Part shown: positions 34,468-44,772 of the stretch, in pieces | How the letters are laid out: every line of letters starts with the position of its first letter | Numbering within the stretch: position 1 is the stretch's first letter | Assembly: GCA_902776365.1 (NCBI GenBank) | Contig: CACYPU010000003.1 | Coordinates: forward strand, 186,001-250,000 | DNA: 64,000 nt | Direction of reading: 5' to 3' | DNA from: an uncultured Bacteroidota bacterium | Lineage (GTDB): Bacteria > Bacteroidota > Bacteroidia > Bacteroidales > P3 | The notes under the pieces: generated by a model | The model's database searches: none | Seen by the model: the letters and a program-made list of their open reading frames with translations, nothing else | Told to the model about the DNA's origin: nothing | Program-made: the position numbers and the translations under genes

Positions 34468-35940
34468 ATGGAGAACAGAAATACTAAAATGATTGTGGAA
34501 GACTATAAGAGAGTCTGGGCAGAATGCCTGACAGTAATCAAAGACGCCCTTGGACCTGAAAACCGCAAAGCATACGACACGTGGTTCGTACCCATCGTAC
34601 CCCTCCAGCTCGAAGGCTCCACCCTGCTGGTGCAAGTGCCGAGTCCTTTCTTCTACGAATGGATCGAGGAACATTATATCGACCTGCTCAAGCGAGTCAT
34701 CCGCATGCAGCTGGGTCCCAACGGCATGCTGAAATACAGCATCGTCATGGACCAGACCATCCCCTCCGAGCCCATCAAGACCACCCTCGCGTCCAACAGC
34801 CGCCGCTCCGTGCAGAACCCCCTTACCGACATGCCTGTCAATATTAATAAAGATAACGCGCGCGAGCTGCCCAACCCCTTCGTCATCCCCGGCCTCAAGA
34901 AAGACCGCATCCCGTCGCAATTGAGTCCCACCTACACGCTGGAGAACTTCGTCGAGGGCGACTGCAACCGCCTGGCCCGCTCTGCCGGCTACGCTGTGGC
35001 AGAAAAACCCGGCCAGACCTCCTTCAACCCGCTGCTGCTCCACAGCAACGTGGGCCTCGGCAAGACCCACCTGGCCAACGCCATCGGTCTCAAGACCAAG
35101 GAGCTGCACCCCGACAAGACCGTCCTCTACGTCACCTCCGAGCAGTTCATGCAGCAGTACGCACAGGCCGGCCGCGACAACACCGTCAACGACTTCATCC
35201 ACTTCTACGAGATGGTCGACGTCCTCATCGTCGACGACATCCAGTTCTGGTCCGGACGCGGACAGAGAACCCAGGAGGCCTTCTTCCACATATTCAACTA
35301 CCTCCACCAGCGCAACTGCCAGATTATCATCACCTCCGACAAAGCCCCCGGCGAACTCCAGGGTCTCGAGCCCCGACTCCTCAGCCGCCTCAAATGGGGT
35401 CTCAATGCCGACTTGCAGGCCCCCGACGTGGAGACCCGCAAGTCCATCCTCCGCCAGAAACTCCAGAACGACGGCATCGAAATGAACGACGACGTCATCG
35501 AATACATCGCCTACAACATCAACACCAACGTGCGCGAACTCGAAGGCGCCCTCATCTCCCTCATCGCTCAGAGCTCCCTCAACCGCAAGCAAATCACCCT
35601 CGAGCTCACCAAGCAGATGATTGACAAATACGTGCAGAGCAGCACCCGCGAAATCACCATCGACTACATCCAGAAAGTCGTCTGCGACACCCTCGACCTG
35701 CCAGTGGAAGCCATCCAGCAGACCTCGCGCAAGCGCGAAATCGTCCAGGCTCGCCAGCTCTCCATGTATTTCGCCAAGAAAATCACCAAGTCGTCCCTCG
35801 CCGTCATCGGCATGCAGTGCGGCAACAAGGACCACGCCACCGTGCTCCACGCCTGCAAGACCATCGAGAACCTCCGCCAGACCGACCGCTTCATCCGCGG
35901 CCTCGTCGACGACCTAGAGAAAAAGTTCAAGGAAGCATGA
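34468..35940 (+). CDS. dnaA: Chromosomal replication initiator DnaA
   Basis: 490 residues from the ATG at 34468 (a TTG two codons earlier is unlikely). Domain I is at about 1-85, the AAA+ domain has Walker A SNVGLGKTH (about 193-201) and Walker B VLIVDDIQF (about 251-259). The C-terminal duplex-DNA-binding domain (about 390-490) ends with the DNA-box-binding CGNKDHATVLHACKTIENL. It opens oriC. The stop overlaps the next start by 4 bp (ATGA), coupling it to the flavin reductase gene. Confidence 0.97.
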   Translation: MENRNTKMIVEDYKRVWAECLTVIKDALGPENRKAYDTWFVPIVPLQLEGSTLLVQVPSPFFYEWIEEHYIDLLKRVIRMQLGPNGMLKYSIVMDQTIPSEPIKTTLASNSRRSVQNPLTDMPVNINKDNARELPNPFVIPGLKKDRIPSQLSPTYTLENFVEGDCNRLARSAGYAVAEKPGQTSFNPLLLHSNVGLGKTHLANAIGLKTKELHPDKTVLYVTSEQFMQQYAQAGRDNTVNDFIHFYEMVDVLIVDDIQFWSGRGQRTQEAFFHIFNYLHQRNCQIIITSDKAPGELQGLEPRLLSRLKWGLNADLQAPDVETRKSILRQKLQNDGIEMNDDVIEYIAYNINTNVRELEGALISLIAQSSLNRKQITLELTKQMIDKYVQSSTREITIDYIQKVVCDTLDLPVEAIQQTSRKREIVQARQLSMYFAKKITKSSLAVIGMQCGNKDHATVLHACKTIENLRQTDRFIRGLVDDLEKKFKEA

Positions 35941-36503
35941 AGACTGCCTTCAAGCCCGGGACAATGATTTACCCGCTGCCGGCCATCATGGTCAGCTGCG
36001 GCGACAGCCCCGAGAACTACAACATCATCACCATCGCATGGACGGGCACCCTCTGCAGTGACCCGCCCATGTGCTATATCAGCGTTCGCCCTAACCGCCA
36101 CAGCCACGAGCTGATTTCCCGCACGGGCGAGTTCGTCATCAACCTCACCACCACCGAGCTGGCACGCGCCACCGACTGGTGCGGCGTCAAGAGCGGCCGC
36201 GACTACAACAAGTTCCGCGAGATGGGACTCCACCCCGAACCCGCACAGCTCGTCAAGGCGCCCCTCATCGCCGAAAGCCCCCTCAACATCGAATGCAAGG
36301 TGGTGGAGGTGAAGCACCTCGGCTCCCACGACATGTTCATCGCCAACGTCGTGGCCATCGACGCCGAAGAAACCCTCATCGACAAAAGCACCGGAGCCTT
36401 CCAGCTCAACCACGCCGGCCCCCTGGCCTACTCCCACGGCAAATACTACGGCCTCGGCGAGAAACTCGGCGGCTTCGGCTTCTCGGTAAAGAAAAGAAAA
36501 TAG
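35937..36503 (+). CDS. Flavin reductase-like FMN-binding protein
   Basis: 188 residues. MIYPLPAIMVSCGD, NIITIAWTGTLCSDPPM and YISVRPNRHSHELI are the FMN-binding split-barrel motifs of the flavin reductase family; the central ATDWCGVKSGRDYNKF is also typical. Probably a cytoplasmic flavoprotein of unknown partner. A longer frame runs back to 35817 inside dnaA, but the ATGA overlap and conserved start support 35937. Confidence 0.88.
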   Translation: MKTAFKPGTMIYPLPAIMVSCGDSPENYNIITIAWTGTLCSDPPMCYISVRPNRHSHELISRTGEFVINLTTTELARATDWCGVKSGRDYNKFREMGLHPEPAQLVKAPLIAESPLNIECKVVEVKHLGSHDMFIANVVAIDAEETLIDKSTGAFQLNHAGPLAYSHGKYYGLGEKLGGFGFSVKKRK

Positions 36504-36506
36504 CTT

Positions 36507-37445
36507 ATGAATATTGTTTGCGTAGAATCGCTGGGCATCCCCCAAGCCCGCTTTGAAGAACTCAAGAAGCATTATGCCTCCATGGGGCACACCTTTACAT
36601 ATTATATGGACCGCAAGGAGGACGAGGCGACCCTCGCCGACCGCATGCGCGACACCGACATCGCCGTCATCAGCAACATCAAACTGCCCGCCACAGTCCT
36701 CAGCCAGTGCCCGCGCCTGAAATACCTCAGCGTGGCCTTCACCGGCCTCGACCATATCGACCTCGCCTACTGCAAGGAGCACAATATCGCAGTGCAGAAC
36801 GCCGCAGGCTACAGCACCACGGCCGTCAGCGAACTCGCCGTCGGCATGATGCTCGACCTGCTGCGCAACATCGTCACCCTCAACGAGAAAATCCGCCAGG
36901 GCGGCAGTCGCGGCACCTTCCTCGGCCGCGAGCTCCGCGGCAAGACCGTCGGCATCGTCGGCACCGGCGCCATCGGCACTGCCACCATACGCCTCCTCCT
37001 CGCCTTCGGCGCCAACATCATCGCCTGGAGCCGCAGCGTGCATGCCGACGTGAAGGCCCTGGGTGTGAAATATGTGTCGCTGGAGGAGTTGCTCAAGGAA
37101 AGCGACATCGTCTCCCTCCACGTGCCGCTGTGCGACGAAACCCGCGGCCTCATCGGCGAACGCGAACTCTCCCTGATGAAAACCACAGCCCTGCTGGTGA
37201 ACACCGCCCGCGGCCCCGTCTGCGACATCGCCGCCGTAGGCAAAGCCCTCGTCGACGGCCGCATCGCCGGCGCCGCCTTCGATGTCTTCGAGCAGGAGCC
37301 TCCCCTCCCCATCGACCACCTCCTCCTCTCCACCGGCCGCTGCCTCACCACCCCCCATATCGCCTTCGCCACCGAAGAAAGCTTCGCCGCCCGCGCCGAC
37401 ATCGTCTTCAACCACGTCGACGAATACATAAAAAATGTTAAATAA
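36507..37445 (+). CDS. D-2-hydroxyacid dehydrogenase family protein
   Basis: 312 residues. NAD-binding GTGAIG (about 151-156), catalytic Arg in VNTARGP (about 230), Glu in EQEPP and His in TTPHIAF. It resembles glycerate/hydroxypyruvate reductases, but the substrate cannot be fixed from sequence. It lies 3 bp after the flavin reductase gene and is followed by a strong terminator, so dnaA, the reductase and this gene probably form one transcript. Confidence 0.9.
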   Translation: MNIVCVESLGIPQARFEELKKHYASMGHTFTYYMDRKEDEATLADRMRDTDIAVISNIKLPATVLSQCPRLKYLSVAFTGLDHIDLAYCKEHNIAVQNAAGYSTTAVSELAVGMMLDLLRNIVTLNEKIRQGGSRGTFLGRELRGKTVGIVGTGAIGTATIRLLLAFGANIIAWSRSVHADVKALGVKYVSLEELLKESDIVSLHVPLCDETRGLIGERELSLMKTTALLVNTARGPVCDIAAVGKALVDGRIAGAAFDVFEQEPPLPIDHLLLSTGRCLTTPHIAFATEESFAARADIVFNHVDEYIKNVK

Positions 37446-37483
37446 CGCCCCAAAAAGTTAATTTTAACTAAAGGTAACACCCT

Positions 37484-37521
37484 CGGACCTTATATTATAT
37501 ATATAGGGTCCGTTTTTTTTT
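37484..37521 (+). terminator. Terminator after the dehydrogenase
   Basis: CGGACC (37484-37489) pairs with GGTCCG (37507-37512), with an AT-rich loop, followed by eight or nine T residues that abut the repeat element at 37522. Confidence 0.8.
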
Positions 37522-37659
37522 ATTGAAAGGAAACCCCTACGGGGTATCTCAAGGGTTTGTATGTACACCACGGGATAATGCTCCGTTAGGAGCTTTCTTT
37601 CAATAGCAGCAACGAAATCCGGGCTCCGGAATCCTATCCCGTAGGGATTTTCTTTCAAT
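37522..37659. repeat. 138-bp element with terminal inverted repeats
   Basis: The outer 24 bp of both ends are inverted copies with 21 matches (ATTGAAAG then an ACCCCTACGGGGT-type hairpin, versus ATTGAAAG and ATCCCTACGGGAT). A third hairpin GCTCC-GTTA-GGAGC (37580-37593) is followed by the same TTTCTTTCAAT end motif (37594-37604). A 64-codon frame on the minus strand (37464-37658, TTG start) crosses it. I recall similar short predicted proteins from gut Bacteroidales but could not check. It is probably a MITE- or REP-like element. Confidence 0.65.
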
Positions 37660-37667
37660 CATGAACG

Positions 37668-37735
37668 ACTCTTCTACCATTGTTTTTTCATAAAAATGAA
37701 AGAACAATGAAAGAACAATGAAAGAACAGAGGCAG
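37668..37735. repeat. 11-bp array (AATGAAAGAAC units)
   Basis: Three exact 11-bp units at 37695-37705, 37706-37716 and 37717-37727, plus a decayed fourth. The left side (37678-37692) holds an imperfect inverted unit. The core TTGTTCT on the complementary strand fits the TTGTWCK pattern of the other 11-bp arrays. Confidence 0.7.
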
Positions 37736-37780
37736 AAAAGATTATGAATCATATATTTACAACACTTAAAATTTTACACT

Positions 37781-38524
37781 ATGAAAAAAAACAAGATTGT
37801 TGGGCTAACCCTGAATGGTAGCCTAAAAAGAGCAGGAGTAAGTTTCTACTCCAAAAATGGTCAAACAATTATGCGTGTGGCGAGAAGTCGACAGCCGAAG
37901 CGGTGTTCGCGAGAACAGTTTATTGTGCGGGAGCGCATGCGGCATGCTGTGGCGCTGTGGAGGCCGTTGAAATGGGCGGGAGATCCGCTGTTCGACAGCT
38001 ATGGGCGGTTCCTGTCGCTGATGCGGCGGGTGCCGGCGGTGTTTCTCACCAAGGAGCAGCATGCCAGCGGAGTGACGCTGCTGCTGCCCGGCATGCCGGT
38101 GAGCGACGGCGTGCTGCCCGTGGTGGAGCAGCGGCTAGGCGAGGTGGAGGGCACGGCGGCACTGCTGGTAGAGCCCACAAGCCTGGAGCCGCGGAGCGGC
38201 GACAGGCTGCTGCTCTACACGGTGCGACAAAGAATCCACCTCGGAACTCCGCGAGTGGAAATCGCGAGGCGCGAGGTGGATGCTATGGAGTGGGTGGCTG
38301 TCGGCGAGCAGGTGGCGCTGGTGGACGAGGCCTTTGCCGACCCGATGGCAGGCTGGGCGCTGGTGCATGTCCGAGGGCCGAAATGCTCGAGCCAGGGGGT
38401 GGTGACGCGCTGCACCTATTATCAGCAGTTCACCACCGAGGAGGCTCTGCTGAACGCCGCCGAGAGCTATGGGGGTCTTACTTCACCGGATGGTCGCGGT
38501 GGAAGGCCTCAAGACGCTCTTTGA
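37781..38524 (+). CDS. Unknown protein with DUF6266-like N-terminus
   Basis: 247 residues. The first about 65 residues (GVSFYSKNGQTIMRVARSRQ, then SREQFIVRERM and ALWRPLKW) resemble the DUF6266 family of Bacteroidales, in which a NGxxxxR strand precedes a Q-rich helical part. The rest has no known motif. The last 47 bp overlap the convergent aminotransferase gene, which suggests the C-terminus may be locally extended. The gene starts after a cluster of repeat elements and has no visible TAnnTTTG box. Confidence 0.6.
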   Translation: MKKNKIVGLTLNGSLKRAGVSFYSKNGQTIMRVARSRQPKRCSREQFIVRERMRHAVALWRPLKWAGDPLFDSYGRFLSLMRRVPAVFLTKEQHASGVTLLLPGMPVSDGVLPVVEQRLGEVEGTAALLVEPTSLEPRSGDRLLLYTVRQRIHLGTPRVEIARREVDAMEWVAVGEQVALVDEAFADPMAGWALVHVRGPKCSSQGVVTRCTYYQQFTTEEALLNAAESYGGLTSPDGRGGRPQDAL

Positions 38525-39794
38525 GGTCGGGGAACTGGTCGCGCTGCACCAGGGCCACGCAGGCGCGGATGCCCTGCTTGTGGCTGCCCGTGATGTCGAG
38601 GGCGATGGCGCTGATGCCGTAGCGGATGAGTTCGTTGAGGAGCTCGACACCTTCGTAGCCGGGATAGCAGAAGGTGAAGTAGAAGCCGTCGCCGATGTCC
38701 TCGCCCATGTCCTTGTCGTAGACGATGAAGAAGCCGTTGTCGGTGAAGAGTTTCTTCATGATGCCGGCCTTCTCGCCGTATTCGCGGATGTCCTTGACGA
38801 AGTTGAAGGTGCCGTCGTTGGCGCCCTTGAGCATGGCGGCCATGGCGTACTGCACGCTGTGGGCGGTGCCGCTGGAGAGGCAGTAGAGGGTGCCGAAGAT
38901 GAGGGCACGGCCGAGCTGCGTCTGGCTGTAGAAGCGGGCCAGGTCGGGGCATTCCATATTGAACAGCTTGGGCGAGCAGACCATCATGGCGATGCGCTCA
39001 CCGGCGTAGCTGAAGCTCTTGGAGCCGGAAATCATGATGACGTAGAGGTCGGTATACTTGGCCACGGTGGGCTGGAAGGGGGCCTGGCCGGGGACGCTGT
39101 AGTCCTTGCGGAAGTCCATGAGGAAGTAAGCCGAGTCTTCCATGACGACGACGCCGTACTTGTTGGCCATCTCGCCGATAATTTGCAGTTCGTGGTCGGT
39201 GAAGCAGAACCAGGCGGGGTTGTTGGGGCTGGAGAAAATCATGCAGGCCACATCGCCGTCACGGAGTTCCTCTTCGAGCTTGTCGCGCAGCTTGTCGCCA
39301 CGGTACTCATAGACGTCGAAGGCCTTCATGGGGATGCCGAGGACGCGGCATTGCTGCTTCTGCACGGGGAAGCCCGGGTCGATGAAGAGCACCTTGGTCT
39401 TCTTGGCGTCGTAGCGGGTGAGGGTGAGGAAGGAGGCGAAGCCTGCCTGCATGGAGCCCACGGTGGGCACGCAGCAGTCGGGCGTGACGTCGATGTCGAG
39501 GAAGTTCTTCACGAAACGTGCAGCCTCGTGCTTGAAGTCGGCGGTGCCGTAGATTTCGGGATAGATGCTGGCGACACCGCTCTTCAGGGCCTCGATCTGG
39601 GCATTGACACCCACCTGCGGGGCAGGGAGGCCGGGGATGCCCATCTCCATCTTGACGAAGCGGATGCCGGTGTCCTGCTCTACATCCTGGATCATCTTGC
39701 GCATCTCACGGATGCTGGCCTTGCCGGGGTTCTGGATTTTGTTGGCCGCGGCAATGCGGTCTATCGTTTCTTTTGCTATGGGGATTTGTGTCAT
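38478..39794 (-). CDS. PLP-dependent aminotransferase, class I/II
   Basis: 438 residues. SSPNNPAWFCFTDHEL contributes the NNP substrate loop, VMEDSAYF the PLP-contacting Asp and Tyr, and SGSKSFSYAGERIA (Lys about 263) the Schiff-base lysine. The fold is the aspartate aminotransferase type; the substrate is unknown. It converges on the 37781 gene with a 47-bp overlap. Confidence 0.9.
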   Translation of the reverse strand: MTQIPIAKETIDRIAAANKIQNPGKASIREMRKMIQDVEQDTGIRFVKMEMGIPGLPAPQVGVNAQIEALKSGVASIYPEIYGTADFKHEAARFVKNFLDIDVTPDCCVPTVGSMQAGFASFLTLTRYDAKKTKVLFIDPGFPVQKQQCRVLGIPMKAFDVYEYRGDKLRDKLEEELRDGDVACMIFSSPNNPAWFCFTDHELQIIGEMANKYGVVVMEDSAYFLMDFRKDYSVPGQAPFQPTVAKYTDLYVIMISGSKSFSYAGERIAMMVCSPKLFNMECPDLARFYSQTQLGRALIFGTLYCLSSGTAHSVQYAMAAMLKGANDGTFNFVKDIREYGEKAGIMKKLFTDNGFFIVYDKDMGEDIGDGFYFTFCYPGYEGVELLNELIRYGISAIALDITGSHKQGIRACVALVQRDQFPDLKERLEAFHRDHPVK

Positions 39795-39800
39795 GATATG

Positions 39801-39823
39801 TTATTGTTTGATTGTTTGATTGC
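39801..39823. repeat. 8-bp tandem units (ATTGTTTG)
   Basis: ATTGTTTG, ATTGTTTG, ATTGCTTT just upstream of the aminotransferase start on the minus strand. The rest of the 39795-39898 gap holds nothing I recognise. Confidence 0.5.
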
Positions 39824-39898
39824 TTTTTCGCTGTATTTATTTTTTCTTCATGGTGCTCAAGGCCGCACCCTCGCGGTCGGGCAGGATTGCCTGAGTGG

Positions 39899-40819
39899 TT
39901 ACTTGACATTAAATCCTTTGAGTTTCACCACGTTGATGGGGCTGATATCTTTAATGAGTTCGTATACCTGTTTCTTTTCCTGGTCGGGAGCCGGGGTGAA
40001 GATGGAGACGATTTCCTGAATCTTCACGTCGACAAACTGCTGGAGCGACAGCATGCTGGTGCTGCGCTTGTGGGCCCGCTGGAGGTTCTGGAGGGCGGCG
40101 ATAATGGCCTGGCGGGCCTTGGGCTGGTCCTTGGTCATCATATCGAGGCCGAGGCGGTGGTAGTTGTAGTAGGCCTCGCGGAGGTCGGAATAGGCGCTGT
40201 TGATGTGGTTTTCCATGAACCAGTAGCGGTTGCGGCCGCCCTTGGAATCCCAGCCGCTATACTTTGCCACGTCGACGGCCTGCACCACCTGCTGGGCAGT
40301 CTCGTAGAAAGGCTGGCCGCCGTAGAGGGAGTAGCTGTCGAAGTACATGCCGAGCATCACGTAGCAGTAGTAGGCCAGCGTCGAGGAGAGGAGCGAGGAG
40401 AAGTTGTTGAGGTCGAACTCGAGGGGCATGCTCTCATTGTAGGCGAACTGGAAGTTGGGCTGCTCCATGTAGTTGAAGAGGCCCGTGGTGTAAGTGGAGT
40501 TGTAGACGGGGCGCTTCATCTGGATGGAAATCTGGCCGACGAAATCGGTGGCCGAGGTGCGCTGGTTGAGGACGAGGGAGAAGGAGCATTCGATTTTCTC
40601 CTGCTGCTCGAACTCGATGTTGGTCCACTTGGTGCCGTTGATGAAATCCTCTATGGCCTGCTTCATGTTCTCGAACACCTTCTTGTCGCCGCCCGATTCA
40701 TAGGCCTGCGTCGTTGTCATCAGTTTTTGGTAGTTGACGGATACCGCACAGCGGAATTCCTGCCCCTGTGCAACACAGAAACAGAACATTATCAGTGCTA
40801 TAGACAATATTCGGCGCAT
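39899..40819 (-). CDS. DUF4835 family exported protein
   Basis: 306 residues. A signal peptide (about 1-19, ending AQGQ) is followed by the DUF4835 body (EFRCAVSVNYQKL start, then SSTLAYYCYVMLGMYFDSYSLYGG in the middle). The family is widespread in Bacteroidota, periplasmic, and of unknown function. The -7 box at 40838-40831 lies 12 bp upstream. It is divergent from gyrB. Confidence 0.9.
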   Translation of the reverse strand: MRRILSIALIMFCFCVAQGQEFRCAVSVNYQKLMTTTQAYESGGDKKVFENMKQAIEDFINGTKWTNIEFEQQEKIECSFSLVLNQRTSATDFVGQISIQMKRPVYNSTYTTGLFNYMEQPNFQFAYNESMPLEFDLNNFSSLLSSTLAYYCYVMLGMYFDSYSLYGGQPFYETAQQVVQAVDVAKYSGWDSKGGRNRYWFMENHINSAYSDLREAYYNYHRLGLDMMTKDQPKARQAIIAALQNLQRAHKRSTSMLSLQQFVDVKIQEIVSIFTPAPDQEKKQVYELIKDISPINVVKLKGFNVK

Positions 40820-40830
40820 ACTTAATCTTG

Positions 40831-40838
40831 CAAATATA
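40831..40838 (-). promoter_or_regulatory. -7 box of the DUF4835 gene
   Basis: TATATTTG on the minus strand; no clear -33 TTTG at 19-20 bp. Confidence 0.55.
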
Positions 40839-40892
40839 CGAAATGTTTTTGATTTGAGTTGGATGTTGGAGGAAAAGTGTCAAAAAAACTCA

Positions 40893-40906
40893 CGCGCACG
40901 TGCGCG
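40893..40906. promoter_or_regulatory. 14-bp perfect palindrome between DUF4835 and gyrB
   Basis: CGCGCACGTGCGCG, inside an imperfect 20-bp palindrome (40891-40910), is centred between two divergent promoters in otherwise AT-rich DNA. It could be an operator. Confidence 0.45.
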
Positions 40907-40911
40907 CGTGA

Positions 40912-42948
<2,037 letters not shown>

Positions 42949-42952
42949 AGTA

Positions 42953-42980
42953 AATTGAAAGTTGAAAATTGAAAATTATG
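42953..42980. repeat. 7-bp tandem array before pepE
   Basis: AATTGAA, AGTTGAA, AATTGAA, AATTATG; the last unit supplies the ATG of pepE. Confidence 0.55.
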
Positions 42981-43727
42981 GATAAACGTAATCTTCTGCT
43001 TATCAGCAACAGCACCATGCGCGGCGAGGCTTACCTCGGCTGGTGCAAGGACATGATTGCCGACTTCTGCCGTCGGCACAACGTGAAGAAAGTGCTCTTC
43101 GTGCCGTATGCTGGCGTGAGCCTGGCTCCTAACGGGCTCACCAAGAGCTACGACGCCTACGAGGCCAAGGTAGCTGCCGTGTACAAAGAGTTCGGCGTGA
43201 AACTCACCTCGGTGCACCACAAGGCGCTGCCCGTCAACGCCGTGTACGACACCGACTGCGTGGCCGTGGGTGGTGGCAACACCTTCCACCTCGTCCGCGA
43301 GCTGCAGCGCACAGGCCTGATGCAGGCCATCCGCCAGCGCGCCTTCGACGGCATGCCTTATATGGGCTGGAGTGCCGGTTCGAATGTGGCAGGCCCCACC
43401 CTCTGCACCACCAACGACATGCCCATCGTCATGCCCGCGTCATTCGACTGCATGGGTCTGGTGCCGTTCCAGATCAACCCGCACTACACCGACTTCTTCG
43501 ACCCGAAGCATGGCGGCGAGACCCGCGACGACCGCCTGAAGGAATACATCATGGTGAACCCCAAGGCCACCGTCGCAGCCATCCGCGAGGCCACGGCCCT
43601 GCTGCTGGAGGACGGCAAACTGTCGCTCATCGGCAAACCCAACAAGATGAAGGTCTTCAAGACCAAGATGGAGAACACCAAAGAGTACGGCCTCCGCAGC
43701 AACATCGACTTCCTGCTGAAGGCTTAA
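42978..43727 (+). CDS. pepE: Dipeptidase E (aspartyl dipeptidase, S51)
   Basis: 249 residues. GWSAGSNVAGP holds the nucleophilic Ser (about 134), and the AVGGGNTFHLV and NPHYTDFFDP motifs belong to the S51 family. It cleaves Asp-X dipeptides in the cytoplasm. It starts 29 bp after gyrB at the edge of a 7-bp repeat array; an upstream TTG in the same frame is less likely. A strong terminator follows. Confidence 0.93.
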   Translation: MDKRNLLLISNSTMRGEAYLGWCKDMIADFCRRHNVKKVLFVPYAGVSLAPNGLTKSYDAYEAKVAAVYKEFGVKLTSVHHKALPVNAVYDTDCVAVGGGNTFHLVRELQRTGLMQAIRQRAFDGMPYMGWSAGSNVAGPTLCTTNDMPIVMPASFDCMGLVPFQINPHYTDFFDPKHGGETRDDRLKEYIMVNPKATVAAIREATALLLEDGKLSLIGKPNKMKVFKTKMENTKEYGLRSNIDFLLKA

Positions 43728-43753
43728 GTCCCCTTCTCGCTACGGTATAAACA

Positions 43754-43785
43754 AACCGGCTCTGCATCCTGCAGAGCCGGTTTTT
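43754..43785 (+). terminator. Terminator after pepE
   Basis: A 13-bp perfect stem (43754-43766 with 43770-43782), 3-nt loop and T-run. Confidence 0.93.
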
Positions 43786-43810
43786 CATATCTCAACTGAC
43801 ATCATTATTT

Positions 43811-44122
43811 TTATTCGCGTGATAGATTTATGACAAAACTTGTAATAAGGAATGCCACTCCTCCTCCAGAAATAAAATACATAAAGAAAATCTGCCAAAT
43901 TCCTTCAGATAATAAAGTTCCGACAATCCCTATTATCAATGCAAATATTCCCCAAAAAAGGAATTTTGTAGATAATTCTTTCTTTCGATTTATCGGAGGA
44001 TGACTGTTTTGTGGCAATGCTTCTTCAAAAGAATCATTCGGATGTTTGCATCCAGGACAAACCATTGCATCTTTTGGATAAATACGTCCACATTTGGGAC
44101 AAGTTACGTTTTCCATTGTCAT
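43811..44122 (-). CDS. Zinc-ribbon membrane protein
   Basis: 103 residues. An N-terminal zinc ribbon (CPKCGRIYP, CPGCKHP) is followed by a linker and two hydrophobic segments (about 53-70 and 74-96). Visibly lower GC than the flanking genes, which may point to recent acquisition. Function unknown; small zinc-ribbon membrane proteins of this kind are common. ATG at 44122 or 44116. Confidence 0.7.
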   Translation of the reverse strand: MTMENVTCPKCGRIYPKDAMVCPGCKHPNDSFEEALPQNSHPPINRKKELSTKFLFWGIFALIIGIVGTLLSEGIWQIFFMYFISGGGVAFLITSFVINLSRE

Positions 44123-44137
44123 TTGTGTTATTGATTC

Positions 44138-44644
44138 TTACAGAGCGCCGTTGAAAATCTCATTCAGGGCTTTCTCGATAGCCAGACGGGTGGCTTTGGC
44201 TTCGTTGTTCGATTTCTCCTCGGCTTTGCAGACGACTACCAAAGCGTTGGTCTGACCGTTGAGAATCTGTATCGTCACCTCGGCGGCACGCTGGTCGAAG
44301 AACGCACCTTCGCGCATGTTGCCGTCGCCATAGTTGATAACCATGGTCTGGGCGGCATCCTCCTTCTTGACTTCAGGAACACGGACATAGCCACGGCCCA
44401 TGAGGTAGCCGGCGATGAGGTCGGCGGGGTTGACGCTGGAGCTGGTGGTGGAACCATAGGTGTTGCCACGTGTGCCCCAGGTGTCACCATTGACGGAGTT
44501 GCGCTCGGCGGTGGGAGTCACATAGAAAAAGCGATAGCCCTCCAAGGAACCACTACGGGAGATGGAGGTCGGCGCAATGGAGAGGCAGCTGGTGAAGATG
44601 AAGGCTCCCATCAAAAGGAGTAAAAATGAATAGGTTTTTTTCAT
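44138..44644 (-). CDS. Lipoprotein of unknown function
   Basis: 168 residues with a lipobox FTSC (Cys about 20) after a hydrophobic leader, so it is probably a lipid-anchored periplasmic or outer-membrane protein. The middle is Thr/Ser/Asn-rich; the C-terminal half alternates strands and helices and ends NEIFNGAL. No family recognised. It has its own promoter at 44709-44678, overlapping the divergent promoter region of endonuclease IV. Confidence 0.75.
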   Translation of the reverse strand: MKKTYSFLLLLMGAFIFTSCLSIAPTSISRSGSLEGYRFFYVTPTAERNSVNGDTWGTRGNTYGSTTSSSVNPADLIAGYLMGRGYVRVPEVKKEDAAQTMVINYGDGNMREGAFFDQRAAEVTIQILNGQTNALVVVCKAEEKSNNEAKATRLAIEKALNEIFNGAL

Positions 44645-44677
44645 AATAATAAAAGTTTTAATCTTCTAAACAAAATG

Positions 44678-44709
44678 CAAAAATACAAACTTTTAAAGAA
44701 CTGGCCAAA
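44678..44709 (-). promoter_or_regulatory. Promoter of the lipoprotein gene
   Basis: On the minus strand TTTG (44709-44706), 20 bp, TATTTTTG (44685-44678), an exact match. Confidence 0.75.
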
Positions 44710-44714
44710 TTTAT

Positions 44715-44745
44715 TTTGCCGTATGGACGAAAATGTGTATTTTTG
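44715..44745 (+). promoter_or_regulatory. Promoter of endonuclease IV
   Basis: TTTG (44715-44718), 19 bp, TATTTTTG (44738-44745). The -33 boxes of this and the divergent promoter are only 5 bp apart, so polymerases would compete. Confidence 0.8.
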
Positions 44746-44772
44746 CATCCGAAAACAATAAAGAAAACGACT

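Noticed and set aside
34309..35850. 513-codon antisense frame in dnaA
   Set aside because: dnaA on the plus strand is certain; the antisense frame is an artefact of the same bias.
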